Positions 1-30,629 of a DNA stretch of 64,000 nt are shown piece after piece (within the stretch, counting starts at the first letter, position 1; every line of letters starts with the position of its first letter). The stretch comes from Larus michahellis. Taxonomy: Eukaryota; Chordata; Aves; Charadriiformes; Laridae. The notes below the pieces were generated by a model. It saw nothing but the letters and a program-made list of their open reading frames with translations. It made no database searches and had not been told where the DNA came from. The translations under genes and the position numbers were made by a program. The stretch lies in NCBI RefSeq assembly GCF_964199755.1, contig NC_133900.1, positions 23,413,701-23,477,700 of the forward strand. Reading direction: 5' to 3'.

Positions 1-540
1 TTGCTGATATTTTAACAGGTTTCTGAATACATATTGAGAATTCTTTGCACTAAATTTGCAAGAAGAAATTAAAATAACAGATACAGCGTAGTACTCTGTT
101 CCTTGCAGTGGCTGGGTAGGAGTAGGATTTTTCACAATACAATAAATGAAGTAGAGGTTGGTGGAGGATTACTTGAAATCTTTGTTCTTTATTAGCAATG
201 CTAGTGATGCGTCTTAATCTTAAACTGAGAACTCATGGTATGGTTACAAGGAATTAATGAAAATCAGGTAAGTGTGAGTGTACTTGTAGTAGCACTATTT
301 AACACCTATGTATATACACGTACCTACAACTCCTCTTTCTTAATTCTGCGTATTATACCTTTTTTTAAAAAAAAAAAACATCTGTGACCTTGGTCCAGAG
401 CTACTCTTTATGTGGTAGAAATGTGGGGGTTTTTTAACACTCAGCCTCCCTGCAGGGCTGGTATTTTGTTACACCATTCTAAATGACGCCTCTGATGCTT
501 CGTTGTTAATAAAATAAAATTAAATATTCTAACTGTACCC
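1..540. other. AT-rich flank upstream of BBS7, no gene recognised
   Basis: This AT-rich stretch holds no exon that I recognise. It has an AATAAA on the + strand at 141-146 and A/T-rich runs around 361-380 and 509-525. In human, TRPC3 lies upstream of BBS7 in the same orientation, so this could be a 3' UTR or intergenic tail of that neighbour. Nothing in the sequence proves this. Confidence 0.4.
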
Positions 541-677
541 GCCCTCCCTCTAGTCCCGCTGTTTAGGCACCAGGCTCCACCTTCCCCGCCTCTGGCCAAT
601 GGCGGCGCGTCCCTCGCTGCGGGCCCGCCCCCTCGCCTCAGCCTTAGCCAATGGGAAGCCGGCTGGCGGCCATGTCG

Positions 678-691
678 GTTGCCACGGTAAC
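678..691 (+). promoter_or_regulatory. BBS7: RFX X-box in the BBS7 promoter
   Basis: The 14-mer GTTGCCACGGTAAC is an imperfect inverted repeat (GTTGCC, two bases, GGTAAC) that matches the RFX-family X-box. It lies 42 bp upstream of the BBS7 ATG. X-boxes close to the start of BBS and other ciliary genes are a known way by which RFX proteins (DAF-19 in worms) drive them. The match is seen directly; binding is inferred. Confidence 0.75.
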
Positions 692-732
692 GGGAGCGGC
701 GGGGCCCGGGCGGGATCCGCTGCCCCGGCGCC

Positions 733-20866
<20,134 letters not shown>

Positions 20867-21390
20867 GAAGGGAAAAGCAGAGTAATTTTTTTTTTTTTTT
20901 TAAGAAAAACACTTTTATTCTTTTGTTGTACTGTCGTCTCTTAGTTTTTACTCATATTTATTATCATACTGAATACATTAATCAGCTTTATTTCAGATAA
21001 ACTGTTGTGTTTGTTAAATGTGCGCAGTGTTTCTATGTCAACAGTGTTCTTCATCGATAAGAAAACTTAATTGGATGTAAATACCAAACACCCTTTTTGC
21101 AAAAATGTTTTCAGTGCTGTTAAAGACCACATGTGGTGGTCTGTTCTCCCCTTGTAAGAATGTACGAAGAAACTGGTACAGAGAAACCAGATTTAGAAGA
21201 AATTTGTGTGCTAAAGGGTTGTGGATTTTAGGCTAAGGACAGCTGCTTTTAAAGCTACGCGTTCATTCTTGGTTGGGGAGTAGATTCCATTAAACCTGCT
21301 CCGTGCTCCTCCTGTGTCAGCGTGCTTCATTTCCAAATTCCACCTGAAATTCGGAAACCCGGAAATTCGCGAATTCTTCCCTCCGCCGAC
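20867..21390 (+). other. BBS7 3' UTR and short spacer to the CCNA2 promoter
   Basis: After the BBS7 stop there is a T15 run (about 20887-20901), then AT-rich sequence up to the CCNA2 CpG island. I find no canonical AATAAA on the + strand. Weak variants are GATAAA near 20996 and ATTAAA at 21289-21294. The BBS7 poly(A) site must fall here, or its transcripts would run into the CCNA2 promoter. Confidence 0.5.
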
Positions 21391-22140
21391 TCCCTCCCGC
21401 TCGCCCGCCAGGCCCCGCCCCCTCCCCGCCAGGCCCCGCCCCTTTTGGCCCCTGCCGCCGCCCGTAGGCCGCGTGACGCAACGCGCCCTCCCATTGGCCG
21501 ATTCAATAGTCGCGGGCTGCTTGAACGGCGAGAGCGGCGCGAGACTCGGCGGCGGCCGCCGGCGCGACTCCCGCCCGTCCCCTCGCGTCCCCTCCGCCGC
21601 CACCACCGCCACCATGTTGGCGGAGCAGGAGAACCAGGAGAACGTTCCCCCGGGCGGCAAAGCAGCAGCGCCGCCCGCCGCCGTCACCCGCGTGGCGCTG
21701 GGGCTGCTGCGGGGCGGCCAGCAGCGGGCCGGGCTCCCGCCGCAGGTGAGGTGAGGGGAAAGGGGGGAGGCGCCGCCATCTTGGTTCGGCGGGAGCTGTC
21801 AGCGGCGGCTGTCAGCGGCGGGGCCGGGGCGGGCTGACCGGCCGCTCTTCCCGCTCCCCACAGGCGGCTGCGCGGGGCGGTGGTGAGGGCCATGGCGCGG
21901 CGGCGGCGCGGCGGCCGGTCGGCGGGCAGCAGGCCTTCACCATCCATGTGGACGAGCCGGACGGGGAGCAGCGGCGGCGGCGAGGCGGCCCGGCCACCCA
22001 GAAGGAGGAGGAGGAGGCGGCTGCGCTGGGGCTGCGGACGGCCGTCTGTGCCCTGGGGGAGCGGCGGCCCCTCGCCCCCCTGGGCAACGCCATGGAGCTG
22101 AGCTTCGGTAGGTGAGGCCCCGCCGGGGCTCCGGCGGGGG
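21390..22140 (+). promoter_or_regulatory. CCNA2: CpG-island promoter of CCNA2
   Basis: A very GC-rich block covers the promoter, exon 1 and exon 2 of CCNA2. It contains repeated Sp1-type boxes (GGCCCCGCCCC around 21410-21445) and a CRE-like TGACGCA at 21474-21480. There is an inverted CCAAT box (CCATTGG, 21491-21497) and the CDE/CHR element, listed separately. A perfect YY1-type site (GCCGCCATCTTGG, 21772-21784) lies just inside intron 1. No TATA box is seen, as in other cyclin A2 promoters. Confidence 0.8.
21508..21526 (+). promoter_or_regulatory. CCNA2: CDE/CHR cell-cycle element of CCNA2
   Basis: A CDE-type TCGCGGG (21510-21516) is followed after four bases by the CHR core TTGAA (21521-21525). 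The flank CAATAGTCGCGGG matches the human cyclin A2 promoter as I recall it. In mammals this pair binds the DREAM/MuvB complex, silences the gene in G0/G1 and lets it rise in S/G2. It lies about 90 bp upstream of the ATG, with the NF-Y box 13 bp before the CDE, as in the known arrangement. Confidence 0.88.
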
Positions 22141-25100
22141 CTGTAGCGAGGGAATGGTTTCCAGAGCGAAGTGGAGGAGAACTGGAGATCCTGAAACTCT
22201 TTGGGAAGTGGGCTGGTCTGGTTCGGCTCGGAAGATAGATATGTTTCTAGTTGATGAAACCCAATTTGTTTCCTTTGAGCCTCTACACTTTGATCCCCTA
22301 CTCTTTGTAGGTAGTATTATGCTTTTAACCTTAACAGGGACATGGGGTAATGGTTTTAAACTAAAAGATGGTAGAATTAGACTAGATATAAGGAAGGATT
22401 TTTTTACTCTGAGAGTGGTGAAACACTGGCACACGTTGCCCAGAGAAGTGGTGGATGCCCCCGTCCCTGGAAACATTCAAGATCAGGTTGGATGGGGCTC
22501 TGTGCAACATGATCTAGTTGAAGAAGTCCCTGCTCATTGCAGGGGGGTTGGACTAGGTGGCCTTTAAAGGTCCCTTCCAACCCAAACTATTCTATGATTA
22601 ACTGTTGGTACCTCACAAGAGAAACCAGATTATAGACAAGAAGAGCAGCCCTTAGACTTTCACCCTTCGCTGCACTGTAGAGTTAGAAGGGGACTTTACT
22701 TGGGCAGATACTGAGACTTAATGGACTTTTCTCCCAGGTAATACCCTGTACTGGTGCAAGTGTTTTGAGCTCTTCCCAGTATGTAAGAAATGGGAGCTGT
22801 TGGATCCATCTCCTGTAACACGCGCGTGAATATCTGAGGACTGATTTCACCATGGTCCGCTTCTGCATTCTCTAAAAAGCTGTGGTACTCCAGCCCAAAT
22901 AGCTAGGCTTACAGGATTCACATCTGTGTAACAAGGTAACACAGGATGCACTGAGCACTACATAATCGCAAGAGTTTTCCATCCCTTTATTCTTACGGGG
23001 AAGATGAGAAAGGGGAATGGTAAGCTTCCCTGTTGCAGTAGTGTTTTGGCTTCCCTAGAGCCTCCTCAATCCCAGTCTAGTTGAGTGATGGTCTGCCTTC
23101 TCTGCCTGCCCAGGAGGCAAGAGACCCACCAGCCCTGGGGAGCCACCATTGGTATACTAGAGAATAGGGTAGTGTCTGCTGCAAGGGAGTGGTCTGACTG
23201 TGCCCCTTCTAACATGGCTGTTATCTTCTGCTTAGATTCTCCAAGTATTATGGATATTTCAATAACCTCAGAAGCAGAAGAGAAAAAAACAAATGTTAAT
23301 AACGTGCCAGACTATATCGGCGATATCCATACATACCTTAGGGAAATGGAGGTGAGCTGCTGTCTCTTCTTCTTTGCATACAGCTTATGGGGGAGAAATT
23401 TGGGGTTGAGAAATGCACCCAAACATTAGTTACTACTACAGTGACTAAGTTAAATCTTGCTAGAAATAGAGAATTAAGATGCTGTGTCCACTGCTGTGAA
23501 CACAAGATTGGTTTCATGTGATAAAGTTGGTTGTGCCATGCACTGAACAGAAGCTGGAAAGCAAGCTTATGGAAATATAACTGATTGATCCTAGACTTAG
23601 CATTGTTTACTTCTGATCTGTTTAAACTGTGGTAAATGGAGCTTAAACAGTTGCTTCCCTGCTGGCGCTTAGTCCAAACTCAGTGTTATCTATTGTCTAA
23701 ACCTACAGGTGAAATGTAAGCCTAAAATGGGTTACATGAAGAAGCAACCTGATATCACAAACAACATGCGGGCTATTCTTGTGGACTGGCTGGTGGAAGT
23801 TGGAGAAGAATACAAATTACAGAATGAAACTCTGCACTTAGCTGTGAATTACATTGATAGGTTTCTTTCTTCAATGTCTGTTTTGAGAGGAAAACTGCAG
23901 CTTGTGGGTACTGCAGCTATGCTGCTCGCATCGTAAGTGAAATTGTTTAATTTAAAATTCTACCTGCTGGTCTCATACAAGTGGAAATCTTGTGGCTATC
24001 ATACTTCTGTTGCCTATAGCCAGGCTAACTTGGGAGGACTTCACACTAGAAGAAAAATCAGGAGTTATCCACCTATAAGCTTGGCAGTTTGTATGAAACT
24101 CTGCATGCAAGGTTCTAAGCTGTCTTTGTAGATTGCCCTAATGTGGGGATTCATTATTTCTAGCTGTGGCAGCAGAAGGCTTCTAAACAGTATTTGAGGG
24201 AATATGCACAAGGCATGTGAAAGCAAAGTTTTTCTTGCTCTAATTATTAGTTTAGTGGGTTCTTCTGGAATTTCAGTAACTCTGAGTCCCAAATTGTTTA
24301 GTGCTAAAATATCAGGGGGAGGGGCTGTTTGCAAGGGCATGTAGCGATAGGACGAGGGGCAATGGTTTTAAACTAGAGCAGCGTAGGTTTAGATTAGATA
24401 TTAGGATTCTTTACAATGAGGGTGGTGAGACACTGGCACAGGTTGCCCAGAGAGGTGGTGGAGGCCCCATCCCTGGAGCCATTCAAGGCCAGGCTTGACG
24501 AGGCTTTGAGCAACCTGATCTAGTTGAAGATGTCCCTGCTTACTGCAGGGGGGGTTGGACTAGGTGACCTTTAAAGGTCCCTTCCAACCCAACACGTTCT
24601 GTGATTCTATGATCAGACCATTGTAACTTTGTAATTTCAAATATTGCTGATCCATGAGCTATAGAACCAAGTGCAGCAAACTAGGTCAGTAACAGTGCCC
24701 AGCTACTTCACAAGTCAGAATTTAAATTAGCATGCTGCTTTCATTAAATGTTGCTGGTTATCTGGTTTTCTAGTACTCAATTATTTGCTCATATCTATTT
24801 CTCCTGGCAGAAAGTTTGAAGAAATCTACCCTCCTGAAGTAGCAGAGTTTGTCTACATCACAGATGACACCTATACCAAGAAGCAGGTTCTGAGGATGGA
24901 GCACTTAATTTTGAAGGTTTTGTCATTTGACTTGGCAGCTCCAACAATCAACCAGTTCCTCACTCAGTATTTCCTACATCAGCAGACAAGTGCTAAAGTG
25001 GAGAGCCTGTCAATGGTAAGTAAGAACTACTGGCTCGGTCTGTCTAAGTAGAGAGTTCTGTTACCATTAATGCACTTCACAAGCTCCGTTTCCAAGTCCC

Positions 25101-27029
25101 AGCAGAAAAGAAAAGAAATGCTGAAGGATTCTTCAGTCCAGGCTTCCCCACCTCCTCCTATTTTTAAATGCATAGTCTCCCTGGGAGAGTTCTGGAGAGT
25201 TGTGCCGTGTGCTCCTCCACAAGTCTGAGTTACTCCATTCCTGTCGCAGACGGGCACTTGGCCTGGCTCAAGCACGTGTACTTACTCAGAGCAGGCAGAG
25301 ATTGATGAACTTGAACTTGGGGTTTGTTTCACTGCTAGATAGTTCCCTCTTTCTTATCTAAAACTGCCACGCCTACCCACCCACTTTGGCTAAAAAGGAC
25401 TTTTGTTTTGGTTTTCCCTTCAACAAGCAGTGAGCTCTGCATCCAGAGGCTAATTTGTAAAGCAGCACGCAGATGAGGTTTCAGCTAAAGTTATATTGAA
25501 TCCTAACTGCATGGCAGGTTCCTACATGGAAGCCTTTCTCTCATTGTGCAAAGGTCAGACCTGACTACTTTCTTCCCTCTAGATCTTACATACCTCTAAA
25601 TATAAAATGTAGTGTTGAAAAAGCATGCTCTGGGGACGTTGTTTGACAGTAGCTAACAGTAGATGCTAAAAGAGAAAGTAGGTGGAAACTAGTAAAAGCT
25701 GTTGCTCCAACTGATGGCAGGATTGGAAGCTTAAATTAGGGTTCTAGTGCAACTGTCAAATGCTCTTCTACTTCCTTTGGAAGCAGATGATTCCCTTTCT
25801 CTCGTTGCAGTACCTCGGGGAGCTGAGTCTAATTGATGCTGATCCTTACCTGAAATACTTGCCATCAGTTATTGCTGCTGCAGCATTTCATCTAGCAGAC
25901 TATACGATCACTGGACAAACTTGGGTATGTACCACTAAACCTTGAGACCTCACGCACCTTTATGCATCTTTAGTGTTATTTGTACGCAGTTTTGAAAGCT
26001 GGGGACAGGGCTGCAGGAATTGCAGTTAACTGGGGATTGTTCCCTGTGGTATGCGAAAAGAGGTGGGGGGCGACACGCTTTTTCTTGGAAGGAAGAGGCA
26101 TCCACTGATGCATTCCGTTCTGGTCATCCTTCTCAAAGCTGTGAGCGGCTTCCTTGTGATGAGGAAGTGGGCGGTAAGAAAGGCTAAACACTGGAGGCAA
26201 GGAATTCTTGCTTAGAATATCATAGTTACCAGGATTGTTGTAAATCTACACGAACTGCTAAAATCTGAGCAGTGAGTATTAAACGACTTTGTGCTTGAGA
26301 AAATGACACTTGGCTAATCTCCTAGAAGAACGGAGTTTCAGCAGGAAGCTAAAAACTCTACCAGTGGTCATCAGCGCAAGCAAAGAGAAATGTTCAAATG
26401 TCCCTTTTCCTTTCCTTTTTCCCTCAGCCTGAATCCCTGTGCAAAGTAACAGGCTACACCCTTGAAGACATCAAGCCCTGCCTCGTGGACCTACACAAGA
26501 CCTACCTCAAAGCAGCTGAGCACATGCAACAGTCCATAAGGGAAAAGTACAAGAGTACAAAGTGAGTATCTGCAGAGACGTGCGACAAGCTGGTTGTCGT
26601 AGCACGTAACTGCTGAAGGGGGTGGGGGGGTGGGGTTGTGTGCATTTTGGGTCTGCAGTCAGACTCAACTAACCAAATCCACCACACAAGTGAAATGGTG
26701 ACAAGACTCCCCAGGTTTTTCGCACAATGTTTTGTTGAGCAATACTTTGTGTTCGTCACCAGGTGAGGAATTTTGATGTTCCTACAGTTAGTGGGCAGGA
26801 GATGGTAACTAACACTCCTAAAAAAAAAATCTGTCGGCGTGGCAGCCGGACAAGCCCCCAGATGTTTCCTGCCTTGTGAGAAATGTGCTTTGCTGCAGTA
26901 CATGTGCTGTTCTTTACGGCAGAGAGCACTTTGAGTGAGGTGTCATCCTGCGTCTTTTTTTTTTCCCCCCTCTCTAGGTACCATGGAGTATCGCTTATTG
27001 ACCCACCAGAGACACTAAACTTATTGTAA
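21614..27029 (+). CDS. CCNA2: CCNA2, cyclin A2, 8 coding exons
   Basis: Cyclin A2 activates CDK2 in S phase and CDK1 towards mitosis, mainly in the nucleus. Coding exons: 21614-21745, 21864-22107, 23236-23351, 23709-23932, 24811-25015, 25811-25924, 26428-26561, 26978-27029; all GT/AG and in phase, 406 aa. The ATG has a perfect Kozak context (GCCACCATG). A destruction box RVALGLL lies at residues 26-32. The first cyclin fold carries the MRAIL patch at residues 184-188 ([18 protein letters not shown]), which docks RxL substrates. The second fold contains [19 protein letters not shown]. The tail ends in PPETLNLL, one residue longer than human. Exons 1-2 are extremely GC-rich and rich in Ala, Gly, Arg and Glu runs, while exons 3-8 have ordinary composition. 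The ubiquitination and D-box region is thus kept while the linker has drifted. No break was seen. Confidence 0.97.
22336..22599 (+). mobile_element. CR1 LINE, 3' end fragment (CCNA2 intron 2)
   Basis: This is the 3' part of a CR1 retrotransposon in sense orientation. Diagnostic blocks are AATGGTTTTAAACT, GTTGCCCAGAGAAGTGGTGG, GTTGGACTAG and the end TTTAAAGGTCCCTTCCAACC followed by ATTCTATGATT. It is strongly 5'-truncated and carries no reverse transcriptase. Single-base drift from the family pattern suggests an old copy. Confidence 0.92.
24337..24613 (+). mobile_element. CR1 LINE, 3' end fragment (CCNA2 intron 4)
   Basis: A second 5'-truncated CR1 3' end in sense orientation, with GGGGCAATGGTTTTAAACT, GTTGCCCAGAGAGGTGGTGG, TTTAAAGGTCCCTTCCAACC and the terminal GTGATTCTATG. 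It is similar to but not the same as the copy in intron 2, so the two are separate insertions rather than a recent duplication. It holds no coding part. Confidence 0.92.
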
Positions 27030-28165
27030 TAATCAAGAGACTGATCTTTTTAAAAGATGTATATTACAGGAAAATGATGTACAGTTTTAAACATGGTTCA
27101 AAATTCTAGATGTGATCACTCAGAATATTAGTACAGGTTTTGATGAGCTTAATTATGAAGTTAGTTTTATGTGGTTTTACTGTAAATCTTTTGTACATGC
27201 GATCTTGTTCAGATATTTAGCTGGGGTTTTATAAAAATTTTCTTTTCAAGCACGGAATTAACCATGCAGACCAAGTGAAGTCTGAGACTGCTTATCTAAT
27301 TATAGACTAAACATTAATATTAGCAGTGCATTATTACAGTAGGGCTCTTTCTCCTTCCAAGTAAGAATGACTTGGACTCCACAGCAGTATTTGTAGCATT
27401 TTTATGCTGTCTAGTTTAAACTGAGAGTTAGTATAGATCCAAAATGTGGCTTAAGGGCTAGAGTACTGGAAGAAACTATGTAACAATGAGAATGCCTTGC
27501 TGGAATTGTCTCGTTAAGATGTGCCAGTTACTGGAAGCCTTGATTGCTATCTAACGTACTGCCAGATCTCCATCAAGGTAAAGGTTGGACTGCACGGCAA
27601 AAACCAGTATACCAGTTCATACTTCTCTCTTCCAGTACATAGAAAGCGGTCTTGCTATAGGTATTTTCTAGTCAACATGTGAAACTGACGCTAATTTAAA
27701 CCCGTGGAGTTCCCACTGATGTGTTAGCTGTCCCGAAAGCCCATCAATACAGACTAAAAAAAATTATAGTCATCAGTCTGCTCACCTCGTACCTCTCTAG
27801 GGGTGGTGGAGGGATTAAAACTGCAGGAGGGTGAACTCTGTACCCTCAAGAGAAGGGAATGCCTTCTGGCATGGATGGGCTACGTGCAGAGTTCTGTACG
27901 TCCCTCTTGCTTGGAAAGGGTTCCTCTCCAGCAAAAATGTAGACCAAGTGGTTTTATTTTTCCGTAGTTCTGGAACCGTTACACGAGCAAACTAGCACAT
28001 AAACATCCACTTGATCTAATGGCGATGACCTTCAACCTGTGTAAATGGAGTGGTGCTGCCCTGTACCTGCGGTTCTTTGCATGTAAAGCAGTGAGCGCAC
28101 GGAAGCGGGTTTAATTAAGCCATTTCCAGGTTGGCTAATAAACAATTTTTTACATCTGATGGTGG
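27030..28165 (+). other. CCNA2: Probable CCNA2 3' UTR
   Basis: The stretch after the CCNA2 stop is AT-rich and open. It ends at the first good + strand poly(A) signal, AATAAA at 28137-28142, followed by the T- and G-rich TTTTTTACATCTGATGGTGG. A length of about 1.1 kb is close to what is known for cyclin A2 mRNAs. A second AATAAA lies at 28379-28384. The end point is inferred. Confidence 0.6.
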
Positions 28166-30470
28166 TGGTCTTGCCAATACCTGAGGGGTACCCACTGAGG
28201 GGTAGTACTGCCCTCTTCAGCTGGCACTCATTTCTAAAGCTTTTTGGCAAGGGTGAACCCTGCGCCAACTCAACTTGAAGCCGATTCAGCGCTGTCCATC
28301 TGGTTATCTGGACAGCCAGCAGATACCAGTATCATTTCTTCACAGATGCCGAACAGCTGTTATGGTGTGGGTTATTTAAAATAAATTTAAAAAAAAATCA
28401 TCAGCCCTTTGTCGAGCTGACAAACACGCATTATAGTGAGACAACTCGCCTGTCTCGACTCAGTAATTAAAAACTTGCTGTTCTACCCCCACCCCTCTCT
28501 CCAGTCTGAGCCCTCCATGAACCAACTTAGTTACAAAACCCCTCAAGACTAAAGAATGCAGCAGGGGCTGCCTTTTTTGGCCAATCTGAGCTTTTTAGGA
28601 TGCACTTTGACTCTTACACATGTTCTAATGTTTAATGAAGAACTGTATGTCACTGGTCGACCATGTTCTCCACTAGCCTTTAGCTTAATTTCAGTAGGTT
28701 GCCACTGAAAAGCTACTGAACCTGCGCAGCGTATCATGTTTGGTGTGTAGCATTGGGAATGCTCCAACCTCGCAGGAGAGGGAGTTTGTTTATAATACAG
28801 GAACACCATTGCCACAGCTGCGACATCGGGTTGTGACCTTGGAAGGGCAACTCGAAACACTGGCTGGCAACTATTCTTTGAAGACAACAGAGCACAGCGC
28901 TCTTCCCGAGAAACTGGGTTCTGCCTTCCCCTTCTGTTTTGTGGTGCAAGCTGGAAACTTTCCAAGACCACTGAGAAATATGAACTTTGGAAGAGGAGTA
29001 ACTTAAAGGAGGCTCATGAATTATTTTCCCCAGAGAAGCGCAAGAAGTAGTATTTAAGTGAAAGGACTACAGTGATTTATAGTATTAATTTACTGCTTAA
29101 TGAAATGCCCCTTTGCTCTGTTTTCAATGGCAGTTGTTCTGTTACTTGTTCCCATAGCACAGAGAAATATTCTCCCTTGCTCCTCGAGATTTGCTTTCAA
29201 CATACCAATATGGCTTCCTCTGCAGCCTAAAAAATACCTCTGTCATGGGCTGGCATCTCTGCTCAGTATGATTATGTTCCACTTCCCTCAGCAACAGCTC
29301 TTGCTGCTGTGAGAAATACCATCTTTTTCCATCTTCTCATTTTCCAAAGTTAATATGGGACAACTCCAGCTCTTGCTACTAAGCTTTGAACAAAATATCC
29401 CAGGTTGTACTGTACTACTGTTTTGCCTATGCAGTTTAACTTCTAGTCCTTTCAAAATAAAGCCTCTAAGGAACATAGGGTGTGAAATATGTGTGAAGAG
29501 AGAAACAGCAGTGCAAAGAATACCATTCTTTTTCCTGAAGAAGTTTAAGGTCTTGTGATACTGCAGAAATAAGAAGAAACTGAATCTTCACCCATTCTTG
29601 TACTCCCGACAGTGACTTTGGGCTGCAAGAACCAGCACTAAGAAAACCCACTGATTTAGCTCCTGGGGGAATGGGGCTTTGTGTTCGTCCCTCTCTGAAA
29701 GAGCACCACTTGATAAAAGCTTTGCTTGGCTGGGAGCAGTTTACTAGTGTTTTTTATGTTAAATTCTAAATCTGATTTGGGGAATGTAAAACCTGTAACA
29801 GTAACTTCTCTCCTGTCACTATTTCATGAAATACTAAGGTCACATGTAAAATAGTCCTACTTTGCTCTTGTAAATATGTGCATGTTTCCAGTTTGACTTG
29901 GTTTTCAAACAAAGCAGCTAGGGCAGCTATTTTGGAAACTTCCTCGTCACTTCACTTTGCCCCATTCGAAATCCAGAGCATCATTCTTTGAATATACTTC
30001 AAGAAGCATTCCTGTCTGTTGCATGTAATATTTAATTAAACTTTTTAAGAAACTCCATTGCTGAAGTATGAGTTGCTTCTCTATGACAGTTTTGCAGAAG
30101 TTCTATGCTATTTTTTTTAAGTACATGTATTTCTGTTGATTTTTATACAGAGAGATTCAATGAAAGGTAAGATGCGGAGTGAGGCGGGCAAGGTTTCAAG
30201 TCACAGCACACCGTTTCCCCGTGAAGAGCATTCCAAGGCATGGCAATAGCTACCTTCATTGAGAGAAGCTTTTCCTGGCATTAAACTTCAGCCGTAATTC
30301 CTGTTACCACCTGAACGCTTAACTGTCTGCAGTTCAGTTCAGTAACGGCAGAGGCAGTTTCATTAAGAAAACTGCATCTTGCCTCTGCAATTCAAGTTGT
30401 AGAACTTGAGTCAGTTCAAGTTGAACTAGGGAGTTTTCTGCTGCAGCCAGATGCAAACCACAGAATTTCA
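28166..30470. other. Intergenic spacer between the convergent CCNA2 and EXOSC9
   Basis: About 2.3 kb lie between the two 3' ends. A 140-codon open frame on the minus strand (28549-28971) has no features of a known family and no conserved motif, so I do not call it a gene. No repeat family was recognised. Confidence 0.6.
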
Positions 30471-30487
30471 CTTACATGCAATTTTTT

Positions 30488-30493
30488 TTTATT
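30488..30493 (-). terminator. EXOSC9: EXOSC9 poly(A) signal
   Basis: TTTATT on the + strand reads AATAAA on the minus strand, about 137 bp after the EXOSC9 stop codon. The sequence after it in the transcript is moderately T/G-rich. It gives a short 3' UTR. The site is inferred from the signal only. Confidence 0.6.
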
Positions 30494-30629
30494 TAAAGCT
30501 GTGTACAATAGTTTTATAAAATATACATAAAATCAGGACCAGAGGAAATAAAATTATCTACAAAATAAGTTCAGTAATGATAGAACAAATTATGAATTGT
30601 ACAGCATTTCTGAAGGAGGGATGACGGCT

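Noticed and set aside
21211-22476. Several long open frames on both strands over the CCNA2 CpG island
   Set aside because: They are products of GC-rich sequence without stops, overlapping the true exons 1-2 in other frames.
28549-28971. 140-codon open frame on the minus strand between CCNA2 and EXOSC9
   Set aside because: No known motif, no splice context, low-complexity free but unremarkable composition; it lies in the 3' intergenic spacer and overlaps other open frames. Chance is the better explanation.
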